A DNA stretch of 64,000 nucleotides from Bradyrhizobium sp. 141 (lineage in GTDB: Bacteria; Pseudomonadota; Alphaproteobacteria; Rhizobiales; Xanthobacteraceae). The stretch covers positions 1 through 64,000 of the forward strand of contig NZ_JADPKR010000003.1 of NCBI RefSeq assembly GCF_023074055.1, read 5' to 3'. This document shows positions 19,223 through 28,069 of the stretch, one piece after another. The notes below the pieces were generated by a model. That model ran no database searches, was not told where the DNA came from, and was given only the letters and a program-made list of their open reading frames with translations. The position numbers and the translations under genes are program-made. Every line of letters begins with the position of its first letter. The first letter of the stretch is position 1.

Positions 19223-19278
19223 CGCCTGGAACGTCTCGAGATGTGCGATTAAACCTAGGCCCGGCGCCCCCGCGTCAG

Positions 19279-19292
19279 TTGATCCAGCGCAA
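19279..19292 (-). promoter_or_regulatory. FixK2 box upstream of fixG
   Basis: Read on the minus strand, TTGCGCTGGATCAA fits the Bradyrhizobium FixK2 pattern TTG(A/C)-N6-(T/G)CAA. It ends 57 bases before the fixG start, a typical class II activator distance. It should place fixGHIS under direct FixK2 control, separately from fixNOQP. Confidence 0.75.
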
Positions 19293-19293
19293 A

Positions 19294-19317
19294 CGGGGGC
19301 GCTCTTGTTCGCCCCCG
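19294..19317 (-). terminator. Hairpin after fixP, candidate terminator
   Basis: Perfect 8-bp inverted repeat CGGGGGCG / CGCCCCCG with an 8-base loop, 17 bases past the fixP stop codon in the direction of transcription and followed by TTT. It probably ends or attenuates fixNOQP. It directly abuts the fixG FixK2 box, so termination and re-initiation occur within about 40 bases. Confidence 0.6.
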
Positions 19318-19333
19318 CCGGAAGCAAGATCGG

Positions 19334-20209
19334 CTATTTTCCACCGCCCAACGAATGGACATAGACCGCCATCGCCTTGATGGTGGCAGGGTCGAGCCGT
19401 CCCTCCCAGGCCGGCATGACGCCGGCGCGGCCATTGCTGATGGTCTCGATCACGATCGCCTCGTCCGAGCCATAGAGCCAGATCTTGTCGGTCAGGTTGG
19501 GCGCTCCGAGCTCCGGGTTACCCTTGCCGCCATCGCCATGGCAGGCGACGCAATTGTCGACAAAGATCTTCTCGCCCTTGGCGGCGTCATAGCCCTTCCG
19601 GGTCGGGAGGCCCGACAGAGAGCGCACGTAGTTCGCGACCGTGACGATCTCGTCCGGCTTCAGCACGCCATCCTTGCCGAAGGCGAGCATCTGGCCCTCA
19701 TGCGTCTTGGCATGGCCGGAGCGCGCGCCGAACTGGATGGTCTGCATGATCTGGTCGGGCGTGCCACCCCACAGCCAGTCGTCGTCGTTCAGGTTCGGAA
19801 AGCCCTTGGCGCCGGCGCCGCCTGAGCCGTGGCACGGCGCGCAATTGTCGCCGAACACGGTCTTGCCCTTGGCGCGCGCGAGCGCCAGCAGCGCCGGGTC
19901 CTTCTCGATGTCGGCGAGCGAGGCCGCGCCCAGCGCCACCATCTTGTCGCCGCGGATCTTCTCGAGATTGGCGAGCTCGACCGCGACGTCGGCGCGCGAG
20001 GAGTACCCCATCACGCCGCGCGTGTTGCTGGAGATCAGCGGCCAGGCCGGATAGACGATCCAGTAACCGATCGCCCAGACGATGGTGAGGTAGAACGTAA
20101 TCACCCACCAGCGCGGCAGCGGCGTGTTGAGCTCCTTGATGCCGTCCCACTCATGCCCGGTCGTGGACCTGCCGGTGACGGAATCGATGTCGCTATGATG
20201 ATCGGTCAT
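19334..20209 (-). CDS. fixP: FixP, diheme cytochrome c subunit of cbb3 oxidase (CcoP)
   Basis: Membrane-anchored 291-residue cytochrome that accepts electrons for the cbb3 oxidase. A cytoplasmic N-terminus with LNTPLPRWW is followed by a membrane helix at about 35-55 (WVITFYLTIVWAIGYWIVYP). Two heme-c sites follow, CAPCH and CVACH, with distal methionine candidates (MLAFGKDG, GVMPAWEG). Normal length. It starts 6 bases after fixQ. Confidence 0.95.
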   Translation of the reverse strand: MTDHHSDIDSVTGRSTTGHEWDGIKELNTPLPRWWVITFYLTIVWAIGYWIVYPAWPLISSNTRGVMGYSSRADVAVELANLEKIRGDKMVALGAASLADIEKDPALLALARAKGKTVFGDNCAPCHGSGGAGAKGFPNLNDDDWLWGGTPDQIMQTIQFGARSGHAKTHEGQMLAFGKDGVLKPDEIVTVANYVRSLSGLPTRKGYDAAKGEKIFVDNCVACHGDGGKGNPELGAPNLTDKIWLYGSDEAIVIETISNGRAGVMPAWEGRLDPATIKAMAVYVHSLGGGK

Positions 20210-20215
20210 GATCTC

Positions 20216-20380
20216 TCACTCCTCCCGCAACGGCAGGCGCGCCGCCTGGTCGAACGCAGCCTTGTTGCGGGGCCAAAATGCATAGGCAATGATCGCGAGA
20301 AAGATCGCGATGAAGACCGGCGTCCAGATCGTGGTCACGAGACCGGACGCAAGGTTGTCGAGTGTCAGGATGGCTTTCAT
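20216..20380 (-). CDS. fixQ: FixQ, small subunit of cbb3 oxidase (CcoQ)
   Basis: A 54-residue protein read from the ATG at 20380: MKAILTLDNLASGLVTTIW, then a single membrane helix (TPVFIAIFLAIIAYAFWP) and a charged tail NKAAFDQAARLPLREE. This is the standard CcoQ/FixQ layout. CcoQ stabilises the oxidase complex. It lies 13 bases after fixO and 6 before fixP. Confidence 0.92.
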   Translation of the reverse strand: MKAILTLDNLASGLVTTIWTPVFIAIFLAIIAYAFWPRNKAAFDQAARLPLREE

Positions 20381-20393
20381 CGGTGATGCCTTC

Positions 20394-21128
20394 TCAGCGA
20401 AGATTGGCTTTCTCGTTGTAGATCTTGAAGTCGACCAGCGTGCCGAGCATTTGCAGGTACGCGATCAGCGCATCCATCTCGGTCGGGGTGCCGGTCTTGC
20501 CGTCGAAATTGCGCACCACGGCCTTGGCGTAGCGCTTGCCGAAGGCATCGGTGCCGGCATTGTCCGGGTCGGCCTGAGCCTTCAAATCGGCGCCGGCGTT
20601 GGCGATCTGGTCGTCGGTGTATGGAACGCCGACGGTCTTCAGCGTACGCATGTGGTCTGCGATCGTATCCGGATCGACCTCGGTTGCGCTGAGGAACGGA
20701 TAGCCCGGCATCACCGATTGCGGCACGATCGCGCGCGGGTTGGTCAGATGGGTGACGTGCCAGTCGTCGGAATATTTGGCGCCGACGCGGGCGAGGTCCG
20801 GACCGGTGCGCTTCGAGCCCCACTGGAACGGGTGGTCGAACATGCTCTCGGCGGCGAGCGAGAAGTGACCGTAGCGCTCGACCTCGTCGCGCAACGGGCG
20901 GATCATCTGCGAATGGCAGAGATAGCAGCCTTCGCGGACGTAGACGTTGCGCCCGGCGAGCTCCAGCGGCGTGTAGGGCCGCACTCCATCGACTGCCTCG
21001 ATCGTGCTCTTGAGGTAGAACAGCGGCGTGATCTCGACAAGACCGCCGATTGCGATCACCAGCAGAATGCCGACGATCAGGATGATCGAGTTCTTTTCGA
21101 AGGCTTGGTGGCGTATCCAGAACGACAT
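20394..21128 (-). CDS. fixO: FixO, monoheme cytochrome c subunit of cbb3 oxidase (CcoO)
   Basis: A 244-residue membrane-anchored cytochrome. The N-terminal helix ([20 protein letters not shown], about 13-32) is followed by a single heme-c site [10 protein letters not shown] (about residues 68-77). Downstream are [20 protein letters not shown] and SVMPGYPFL, whose Met is a likely heme ligand. Electron carrier between FixP and FixN. It starts 10 bases after fixN. Confidence 0.95.
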   Translation of the reverse strand: MSFWIRHQAFEKNSIILIVGILLVIAIGGLVEITPLFYLKSTIEAVDGVRPYTPLELAGRNVYVREGCYLCHSQMIRPLRDEVERYGHFSLAAESMFDHPFQWGSKRTGPDLARVGAKYSDDWHVTHLTNPRAIVPQSVMPGYPFLSATEVDPDTIADHMRTLKTVGVPYTDDQIANAGADLKAQADPDNAGTDAFGKRYAKAVVRNFDGKTGTPTEMDALIAYLQMLGTLVDFKIYNEKANLR

Positions 21129-21138
21129 GGAGAACTCC

Positions 21139-22788
21139 TCATTCCGCCGGCTGAAGAGCGACTGGTATCTGGATTTCCTGTTCGCCGACGCGAACGGTCA
21201 TCCAGAGATTGAAGGCCATGATCAGCGCACCGATCAGGAACAGCCCGCCGCCGGCGGCGCGGATGATGTAGAAGGGATGCATCGCCTCGACGGTCTCGAT
21301 GAAGGAATATTCGAGGAAGCCGAGCGAGGTGTAGGCGCGCCACATCAGGCCCTGGAGGATGCCGGACACCCACATCGCCGAGATGTAGAGGACGATGCCC
21401 AGCGTCGCGATCCAGAAGTGCCAGTTGACGAGCTTGAGGCTGTAGAGGCCCTTGCGATTCCAGGCCCACGGCACCAGGCAGTAGAGCGCGCCGAAGGAGA
21501 CGAAACCGACCCAGCCGAGCGCGCCGGAGTGCACGTGGCCGATGGTCCAATCGGTGTAGTGGCTGAGTGAGTTGACCACCTTGATCGACATCATCGGACC
21601 TTCGAAGGTCGACATGCCGTAGAAGGCGACGGAGACGACGAGCATGCGCAGCACGGGATCGGTGCGCAGCTTGTCCCAGGCGCCCGACAGCGTCATCAGG
21701 CCGTTGATCATGCCGCCCCAGGACGGCATCCACAGCATGATCGAGAAGGTCATGCCGAGCGTCTGGGTCCAGTCCGGCAGCGCGGTGTAGTGCAGATGGT
21801 GCGGGCCGGCCCAGATGTAGAGGAAGATCAGAGCCCAGAAGTGGATGATCGAGAGACGGTAGGAGTAGATCGGCCGCTCGGCGCGCTTCGGGATGAAGTA
21901 GTACATGATGGCGAGGAAGCCGGCGGTCAGGAAGAAGCCGACCGCGTTGTGGCCGTACCACCACTGGAACATGGCATCCTGGATGCCGCCCCAGGCGACG
22001 TAGGATTTTGAGCCGAACACCGAGACGGGAAGCGCGGGATTGTTGCCGAGATGCAGCACCGCGATCGTCACGATGAAGGCGAGATAGAACCAGTTCGCGA
22101 CGAAGATGTGCGGTTCCTTGCGCTTGATGATCGTGCCGAGGAACACGAGCAGATAGGTCACCCAGACGATGGTCAGCCAGATGTCCGCATACCATTCCGG
22201 CTCGGCATATTCCTTGGACTGGGTGACGCCGAGCAGATAACCGGTGCCGGCGATCAGGATAAAGAAGTTGTAGCCGACGACCACGAACCAGGGCGCGAGA
22301 TCGCCGGCGAGGCGCACGCGGCAGGTCTTCTGCACGACGTAGAAGGACGTCGCGATCAGCACATTGCCGCCGAAGGCGAAGATCACGGCGGAGGTATGCA
22401 GCGGCCGCAACCGGCCAAAACTGGTCCAGGGCAGATCGAAGTTCAGCGCGGGCCACGCCAGCTGCGAGGCGATGATGAGGCCGACAAGGAAGCCCGCGAT
22501 GCCCCAGAACATCGCCATGAAGGAGGAGAACTTGATCGGCCCCATATTGTAGTTGGGGCGGCCGTTGATCTCCGCCGGCGGTAGCTCTGCCGGCCGATCG
22601 AAGTAGCGGTTGATGATGCAGAACACCGCGGTCAGGCTCGCGGCCGCGCTGAGCGCCGCGTGGAAGGCGAAGGGCGCGTCGAGCGCCTTGGCCGAGGCGA
22701 TCACGCAGAGAAAGGCGGTGACCGCGAACACGAGCGCCAGGCCGCTTTCGCCTGTTGTCATGGATTTGGAGAGGGAGGGCTGGTGCAT
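21139..22788 (-). CDS. fixN: FixN, catalytic subunit of cbb3 cytochrome oxidase (CcoN)
   Basis: A 549-residue, twelve-helix heme-copper oxidase subunit that reduces oxygen with high affinity at the inner membrane. It shows the low-spin and high-spin heme ligand regions ([60 protein letters not shown]). I chose the ATG at 22788 ([10 protein letters not shown]) over the frame start at 22833, because it matches the usual Bradyrhizobium FixN N-terminus and leaves a normal gap to the FixK2 box. First gene of fixNOQP. Confidence 0.95.
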   Translation of the reverse strand: MHQPSLSKSMTTGESGLALVFAVTAFLCVIASAKALDAPFAFHAALSAAASLTAVFCIINRYFDRPAELPPAEINGRPNYNMGPIKFSSFMAMFWGIAGFLVGLIIASQLAWPALNFDLPWTSFGRLRPLHTSAVIFAFGGNVLIATSFYVVQKTCRVRLAGDLAPWFVVVGYNFFILIAGTGYLLGVTQSKEYAEPEWYADIWLTIVWVTYLLVFLGTIIKRKEPHIFVANWFYLAFIVTIAVLHLGNNPALPVSVFGSKSYVAWGGIQDAMFQWWYGHNAVGFFLTAGFLAIMYYFIPKRAERPIYSYRLSIIHFWALIFLYIWAGPHHLHYTALPDWTQTLGMTFSIMLWMPSWGGMINGLMTLSGAWDKLRTDPVLRMLVVSVAFYGMSTFEGPMMSIKVVNSLSHYTDWTIGHVHSGALGWVGFVSFGALYCLVPWAWNRKGLYSLKLVNWHFWIATLGIVLYISAMWVSGILQGLMWRAYTSLGFLEYSFIETVEAMHPFYIIRAAGGGLFLIGALIMAFNLWMTVRVGEQEIQIPVALQPAE

Positions 22789-22845
22789 CGCGGAGTCTCT
22801 CTGAAAGAACACATCGCCAGAAACCACATTCACCCTCGCGGTGAA

Positions 22846-22859
22846 TTGATTGAAATCAA
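22846..22859. promoter_or_regulatory. FixK2 box (anaerobox) upstream of fixN
   Basis: TTGATTGAAATCAA (TTGATTTCAATCAA on the minus strand), a perfect TTGA-N6-TCAA dyad ending 57 bases before the chosen fixN start. As far as I recall, this exact sequence type is the FixK2 target of Bradyrhizobium fixNOQP. It supports microaerobic activation by FixK2 made from the linked fixLJ-fixK2 genes. Confidence 0.88.
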
Positions 22860-23000
22860 CAGAAGTGGATTTCCGTTGACGTGAAACCGATGCGGATCAG
22901 GATTAGTATCAACTGCTTGCGCACAGCACGGCGCACACGGCGAGGCATTGCCTCCGTTGAAATCACGGAGCTTGAAATCGCGGGAATCAAGGCAGACTCG

Positions 23001-23426
23001 TCAGTCGCGCGCGGTGACCTTGAGCGCCGCGATGACGTCCTCGCGGGCGATGATGCCGACTAGCTTCTGTGCGCCGTCGAGTACGATGATGCTCCTGATG
23101 CGATGCTCGACCATGATCTGGAGCACGCGGGTCAGTCTTGTGTCGGGACTGACATAGATGAACTCGGGTGTCATGACGTCGCCGATCTTGCGGCTGATCA
23201 GGTCGGGATAGCGCGGCAGCATCTGGCTCGGCGTAAAGGCGAAGCACTTCAGGATGTCGAATTTGGTGACGATGCCGACCACCTGCCCGTCATCCTCGAC
23301 TGGATAGGAGTTGAAATCGTCGCGCTCGAACATCTCGCTGAGTTCGAGCAGGTCGAGATCGCGCTGAGCCGTCCGTACGTTGCGTGTCATGTAGGCGCCG
23401 ACGGTCTGCTCAAGGAACTTGTACAC
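23001..23426 (-). CDS. CBS-domain pair protein
   Basis: A 141-residue cytoplasmic protein consisting of two CBS domains (about 10-65 and 80-138). Motifs are YPVEDDGQVVGIVTKFDIL, VMTPEFIYVSPDTRL and RIRSIIVLDGAQKLVGIIAREDV. CBS pairs bind adenosine nucleotides and often act as energy or redox sensors; the partner is unknown. It lies between usp and fixN on the same strand, a place where Bradyrhizobium fix clusters carry such a gene. A shared role in microaerobic adaptation is inferred. Confidence 0.85.
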   Translation of the reverse strand: MYKFLEQTVGAYMTRNVRTAQRDLDLLELSEMFERDDFNSYPVEDDGQVVGIVTKFDILKCFAFTPSQMLPRYPDLISRKIGDVMTPEFIYVSPDTRLTRVLQIMVEHRIRSIIVLDGAQKLVGIIAREDVIAALKVTARD

Positions 23427-23464
23427 GGCGCATCCTCTTCGATTCGTTTTGTGTTCGCCGGCCG

Positions 23465-24297
23465 TCAGTGCGACAGTAACACGCAGCGGGCCGATTGCGT
23501 CACCAGATGCTGCGTGGCGCCGCCGAGGATCAGCTCGCGGAAGCGCGAATGACCGTAGGCGCCGGCGACGATCAAGCCGGCGCCGATGTTATCGGCGATC
23601 TTCTCTAATTGCGCGGCGGCGGTTTGGTTTCTCGCGGCTTCCGGGATGCGCGCGGTCGCAGCGAGGCGGTGGCGAGCGAGCCATGCGGCAACGTCCGTGA
23701 CGCGCGCCATCGCGGCCGAGCCGTCGTCAGCGTCTTCCGGAAGCTCGACGATGGTTATGTCCTTCGCCTTGCGCAGCCTCGGCAATGCATCGACAACCGC
23801 CCGCCGTGCCTCGGGCGTGTCCTTCCAGATTATGAGCACGCTACGCAGATCGAGCCAGTTGACTCCGTCGGCTACCATCAGGAGCGGCCGGCAAGCCTGC
23901 ATTACCGGATCCTTCGGGCTTGCAAGCGAAAAGGCATCGGAGAAAGCCGGGCTATATCCGCCGCTGACGGCGATGTCGGCGCACCGCACCTGCGCCAGGA
24001 CAAACCGCCTGGGCAAATCCAGGGCGCTGCGCCATTCCGAGTGTCCGCCGCGAGTCCGCGTCGCGGCGCGGAATTGCGCCTCCAGCTCGGCAAGGCGTTC
24101 CTGACGGAAGCCTGCTCCCGATCAATCAGCCCTAGGGCCTCGGCGCCATCTGCGAAATAGAGCGGCGGAGCGAACTGCGCCGCGGCAACGCCGACAATGG
24201 CCGCCTCGAACCGCTCGGCGAGTTCGCCCGCGACCTGAAGACGCGCCTCGTTGGGCTGATCGAACGCCAGGCTGACCATCACGGTCGCATATGTCAT
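23465..24297 (-). pseudogene. Universal stress protein (UspA-like), frameshifted
   Basis: The N-terminal frame starts MTYATVMVSLAFDQPNEARL and reaches GLIDREQASVR near 24110. The protein then continues in another frame (RLAELEAQFRAATRTRGG) to the C-terminal Usp signature GAGLIVAGAYGHSRFRELIL, then GGATQHLVTQ and a stop at 23465. The fused product would be a tandem Usp of about 277 residues. A one-base change accounts for the break, so it is either a recent pseudogene or an assembly error. Usp genes near fixN are commonly FixK2-controlled; a near-consensus box lies at 24356-24369. Confidence 0.75.
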
Positions 24298-24355
24298 CGG
24301 GAGCCTCCGGGCAGTAAGTTGCTGTGGAAATCTAGCCGCGCCGACGCAAGGCAGG

Positions 24356-24369
24356 ATGAGGTAGATCAA
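24356..24369 (-). promoter_or_regulatory. Near-consensus FixK2 box upstream of usp
   Basis: On the minus strand TTGATCTACCTCAT matches TTGA-N6-TCAA except for the final base. It ends 58 bases before the usp start codon, the same spacing as at fixN and fixG. It could be a decayed site matching the decayed gene, or a weak working site. Confidence 0.35.
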
Positions 24370-24485
24370 TTTTCGGCGCCTAGTTGCGAGAAATCCGCCA
24401 ATCAGACATCCGAACTTGCCTCCGGTCCGGCCTTGGGCGAAATTGCCGCCACGGGACCCCGCCGCGGGAGAATGGGAGCAATAGC

Positions 24486-26003
24486 TTGTCGCCGAGCCGC
24501 GTAACGCATCCGCCAGATGACGCTCGCGGCGAGCATTTCCGGGTTCGGATCGAGGGATTCGGCGTCGGGACCTGGGACCTCGATCTTACGACGCACGAGC
24601 TGGAGTGGTCGGAGACCGCCAGGACGCTGCTCGGCATCGCGCGGGATCAACCGGCAGCCTATGACCTCTTTTTGTCACGCCTCGCGCCCGGGGATCGCGC
24701 GCGCATGGAGAGCGCGATCGAGCATGTCGTCGACCACGGCGGCGGCTTCGACGTATCCTTTAGAGTTGCCAATGCCTCAGGCCTGGGGCGCTGGATTCGC
24801 GCCCGGGCGGGACTCATTCGGGACGAGGCCGGCGCCGCCCGCCATCTCAGCGGCATCTTTCTCGATGTCGACGAGGAAAAGCAGGTCGAGGAGGCGCTGC
24901 GCACGCGCGAAACCCACCTCCGTTCGATCCTCCAGACCATTCCCGATGCCATGATCGTCATCGACGGCCACGGCATCATCCAGCTGTTCAGCACGGCGGC
25001 CGAGCGCCTGTTCGGCTGGTCCGAGCACGAGGCGATCGGCCAGAACGTCAGCATCCTGATGCCGGAGCCGGACCGCTCCCGTCATGACGGCTACATCGCG
25101 CGCTACCGCGGCACGAACGATCCGCACATCATCGGCATCGGCCGCATCGTCACCGGCAAGCGCCGCGACGGAACGACCTTTCCGATGCACCTGTCGATCG
25201 GCGAAATGCAGTCGGGCGACGAGCCGTATTTCACCGGCTTCGTCCGCGACCTCACCGAGCATCAGCAGACCCAGGCGCGGCTCCAGGAATTGCAGACCGA
25301 GCTCGTCCATGTCTCGCGGCTGTCCGCGATGGGCGAAATGGCCTCCGCGCTCGCCCACGAGATCAACCAGCCGCTGGCGGCGATCAGCAATTACATGAAG
25401 GGCTCGCGGCGGCTGCTTTCAGGCAGCAATGATCCGAATATTGCCAAGATCGAAAGTGCCATGGATCGTGCCGCCGAGCAGGCCGTTCGGGCCGGCCAGA
25501 TCATTCGACGACTGCGCGATTTCGTTGCCCGCGGCGAATCCGAGAAGCGGGTCGAAAGCCTGTCCAAGCTGATCGAGGAAGCCGGCGCGCTCGGACTTGC
25601 CGGCGCGCGCGAGCAGAACGTGCAGCTCCGCTTCAATCTCGATCCGGATGCCGATCTCGTGCTCGCCGACCGGGTGCAGATCCAGCAGGTGCTGGTCAAT
25701 CTGTTCCGCAACGCGCTGGAAGCGATGGCGCAGTCGCCGCGGCGCGAGCTCGTCGTCACCAACACCCGTGTCGGCGATGAGATGATCGAGGTGAAGGTGT
25801 CCGACACCGGCTCCGGCTTCCAGGACGACGTCATTCCAAACCTGTTCCAGACCTTCTTCACCACCAAGGAAACCGGCATGGGCGTCGGATTGTCCATCAG
25901 CCGCTCGATCATCGAGGCTCACGGCGGCCGCATGGTCGCCGAGAGCAACGCATCAAGCGGCGCGACATTCCGCTTCACCTTGCCGGCAGCCGATGAGAAC
26001 TGA
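24486..26003 (+). CDS. fixL: FixL, oxygen-sensing heme histidine kinase
   Basis: Cytoplasmic sensor kinase that autophosphorylates at low oxygen and donates phosphate to FixJ. From the TTG at 24486 it is 505 residues, the length known for Bradyrhizobium FixL. That start puts the heme ligand in SRHDGY at about His200 and the key arginine of IGIGR at about 220. A longer frame from 24384 adds an unconvincing arginine-rich leader. Order: PAS-A (about 15-130), heme PAS-B (about 140-255), the coupling helix, then the kinase core with the phospho-acceptor in LAHEINQPLAA (about His291) and the ATP-binding DTGSGF and GMGVGLSI motifs. It is divergent from usp and 3 bases before fixJ. Confidence 0.95.
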   Translation: MSPSRVTHPPDDARGEHFRVRIEGFGVGTWDLDLTTHELEWSETARTLLGIARDQPAAYDLFLSRLAPGDRARMESAIEHVVDHGGGFDVSFRVANASGLGRWIRARAGLIRDEAGAARHLSGIFLDVDEEKQVEEALRTRETHLRSILQTIPDAMIVIDGHGIIQLFSTAAERLFGWSEHEAIGQNVSILMPEPDRSRHDGYIARYRGTNDPHIIGIGRIVTGKRRDGTTFPMHLSIGEMQSGDEPYFTGFVRDLTEHQQTQARLQELQTELVHVSRLSAMGEMASALAHEINQPLAAISNYMKGSRRLLSGSNDPNIAKIESAMDRAAEQAVRAGQIIRRLRDFVARGESEKRVESLSKLIEEAGALGLAGAREQNVQLRFNLDPDADLVLADRVQIQQVLVNLFRNALEAMAQSPRRELVVTNTRVGDEMIEVKVSDTGSGFQDDVIPNLFQTFFTTKETGMGVGLSISRSIIEAHGGRMVAESNASSGATFRFTLPAADEN

Positions 26004-26006
26004 TTC

Positions 26007-26624
26007 ATGACGACCAAGGGACATGTCTACGTCATCGACGACGACGAAGCGATGCGGGACTCGCTGAACTTCCTGCTGGAGTCCTGCGGCTTCGGCGTCA
26101 CCCTATTCGACAATGCGCAAGGCTTCCTCGGCGCCCTGCCCGGCCTCGCCTTCGGCTGCGTAGTTTCGGACATCCGCATGCCGGGCGTTGACGGAATCGA
26201 GCTTCTGAAACGCCTGAAGGCGCAGCACAGTCCGTTTCCGATCCTGATCATGACCGGTCACGGCGACGTGCCGCTCGCGGTCGAAGCGATGAAGCTCGGC
26301 GCCGTCGACTTCCTCGAAAAACCGTTCGAGGACGACCGCCTCACCACCATGATCGAATCCGCGATCCGCCAGGCCGAGCCCGCGGCCAAGAGCGAGGCCA
26401 TCGCTCAGGATATCACCGCCCGCGTCGCCTCCTTGAGCCCGCGCGAGCGCCAGGTCATGGAGGGGCTGATCGCGGGCCTCTCCAATAAGTTGATCGCCCG
26501 CGAATACGACATCAGCCCGCGCACGATCGAGGTGTACCGGGCCAATGTGATGACCAAGATGCAGGCCAACAGCCTCTCGGAACTGGTGCGGCTGGCGATG
26601 CGCGCCGGCATGCTCAAGGATTGA
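26007..26624 (+). CDS. fixJ: FixJ, two-component response regulator
   Basis: A 205-residue regulator with a receiver domain (acidic pocket IDDDE, phospho-acceptor Asp55 in VSDIRMPG, Lys in EKPFED) and a LuxR-type helix-turn-helix at about 140-200 (SPRERQVMEGLIAGLSNKLI). Phosphorylated by FixL, it activates fixK2. It begins 3 bases after fixL and its stop overlaps a possible TTG start of the next gene. Complete and typical. Confidence 0.95.
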   Translation: MTTKGHVYVIDDDEAMRDSLNFLLESCGFGVTLFDNAQGFLGALPGLAFGCVVSDIRMPGVDGIELLKRLKAQHSPFPILIMTGHGDVPLAVEAMKLGAVDFLEKPFEDDRLTTMIESAIRQAEPAAKSEAIAQDITARVASLSPRERQVMEGLIAGLSNKLIAREYDISPRTIEVYRANVMTKMQANSLSELVRLAMRAGMLKD

Positions 26625-26683
26625 GACAAATCGGATTGAGGCAGGTCAAGGCACTTGTGCGGGCCTGTGATAGCCACGCAGGC

Positions 26684-27103
26684 ATGATCGAGATCGGCTC
26701 GCCCCATCAGCGGCCCCCAGGCGCATCGGCAAAGCCCACCGTCTACGTGGTCGACGACGATGCCGCAGTGCTGGGATCCCTGCGCTTCCTGCTGGAAACC
26801 GACGGCTTTGCTGTGCGGACCTTCAGGAGCGCCCCGGCGCTGCTCAATGCGACGATCCCACCCGGCGCGGACTGCTACGTGATCGACTACAAGTTGCCTG
26901 ACATCAATGGCATCGAGTTGGCCTGGCGGCTGCGCCAATCCGACGCCGACAGGCCCGTGATCCTGATCACCGGCTATCCCGACGGAAATATCTCGGTAAA
27001 GGCAGCGGCGGCAGGGATCAAGGACGTGATTTTGAAGCCGCTCCTCGATGAAAACCTGGTGAAATGCATCCGCCACGCCATCCAGGACAGGCGCGGCCAC
27101 TGA
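26684..27103 (+). CDS. Single-domain response regulator between fixJ and fixK2
   Basis: A 139-residue receiver-only protein with acidic pocket VVDDDAAVLG, phospho-acceptor Asp in VIDYKLPDING, a Thr in LITGYPDG and Lys in LKPLLDE. There is no output domain. I chose the ATG at 26684; a TTG at 26621 overlapping the fixJ stop is also in frame and would add 21 residues. A gene of this type lies at the same place in Bradyrhizobium fixLJ-fixK2 clusters. Its partner kinase is unknown. It may compete with FixJ for FixL phosphate or act as a phosphate sink; this is inference. Confidence 0.85.
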   Translation: MIEIGSPHQRPPGASAKPTVYVVDDDAAVLGSLRFLLETDGFAVRTFRSAPALLNATIPPGADCYVIDYKLPDINGIELAWRLRQSDADRPVILITGYPDGNISVKAAAAGIKDVILKPLLDENLVKCIRHAIQDRRGH

Positions 27104-27206
27104 CCTGCGGGATTCTCCGTAGGTAAACCTCCTTAAGATATCGCTCGAAATTTCCGGATCGCGCGATCCCGCGTACCAATGCACCATCACAACCGAGATG
27201 GCGCAG

Positions 27207-27905
27207 ATGCTGACCCAGACGCTCAAGACCCAGGCGATTAAGACCCAAATCGGCGGTAAAATCGCTCCAGCGCGTTCCGTTTCCGAACAGTTCGGCGCGA
27301 TCGCCGGACATGCCGGCCTCGTTGCCACCGAGTTCTCCTATCGCAAGGACGAGGAGATCTACGGCGAGGACGAGCCCGCCGAATATGTCTATCAGGTCGT
27401 CTCCGGCGCGGTGCGCAGCTACAAGCTGCTCTCCGACGGCCGCCGTCAGATCGGCGCGTTCCATCTTCCCGGTGACGTGTTCGGCCTCGAACCCGGCCAG
27501 ACGCATCGCCTTGCGGCCGAAGCGATTATCGCCACCGGCGCGCGCCTCGTGGAGCGAGCCAGCCTCGAAAGGTCCGCCAGCACCGACGTACAGGTCGCGC
27601 GCAAGCTCTGGGCCATGACGGCGGGCGAGCTGCGTCACGCCGAAGATCACATGTTGCTGCTGGGGCGCAAGACGGCGATGGAGCGTGTTGCAACCTTCCT
27701 GCTCGAAATGGATCGCCGCCTCGCCGTCGCCGGCATGATGGCACTGCCGATGTGTCGGCGCGATATCGGCGACTATCTCGGCCTCACGCTCGAGACCGTG
27801 TCGCGCGCGCTCTCGCAGCTTCACGCAAAGCGCATACTCGGCTTCTCCGGCGCCCGCCAGATCGTACTGCGCAACCGCCAGCGCCTGCACAATCTCGATG
27901 CCTGA
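27207..27905 (+). CDS. fixK: FixK2, CRP/FNR-family activator
   Basis: Dimeric transcription factor activating microaerobic genes through TTGA-N6-TCAA boxes. From the ATG at 27207 it has 232 residues and a cysteine at position 183 (LPMCRRDIGDYLG), the redox-sensitive Cys known in B. japonicum FixK2. The ATG at 27198 would shift this to 186, so 27207 is preferred. A cyclic-nucleotide-like barrel (DEEIYGEDEPAEYVYQVVSG) lacks the FNR iron-sulfur cysteines. The recognition helix is ETVSRALSQL. It lies about 100 bases after the receiver gene, and FixJ should act in that gap. A strong terminator follows. Confidence 0.95.
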   Translation: MLTQTLKTQAIKTQIGGKIAPARSVSEQFGAIAGHAGLVATEFSYRKDEEIYGEDEPAEYVYQVVSGAVRSYKLLSDGRRQIGAFHLPGDVFGLEPGQTHRLAAEAIIATGARLVERASLERSASTDVQVARKLWAMTAGELRHAEDHMLLLGRKTAMERVATFLLEMDRRLAVAGMMALPMCRRDIGDYLGLTLETVSRALSQLHAKRILGFSGARQIVLRNRQRLHNLDA

Positions 27906-27941
27906 TCGCTTTCACCCGGCCGCGTTTCTCCTCCCCGACTT

Positions 27942-27974
27942 GGCCCGCCGAACGCATTTCGGCGGGCCTTTCTT
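27942..27974 (+). terminator. Rho-independent terminator after fixK2
   Basis: Perfect 11-bp stem GGCCCGCCGAA / TTCGGCGGGCC with a 5-base loop, followed by TTTCTT, 36 bases past the fixK2 stop codon. It cleanly ends the fixLJ-fixK2 unit and marks the right edge of the intact fix block. Confidence 0.88.
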
Positions 27975-28069
27975 GCCGCAATCAAGCCGCGGGCTGCGTT
28001 TCCGGCCAAGAGGATCAGAGTTGCCAAAACGTGTGCCAACTGCTGCGGCGGAGTTGAAGCCCAAAACGA

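Noticed and set aside
17237..19252. 671-codon plus-strand frame opposite fixG/fixH
   Set aside because: Antisense to well-supported fix genes; the Asp/Arg/Val-rich composition is typical of a high-GC shadow frame.
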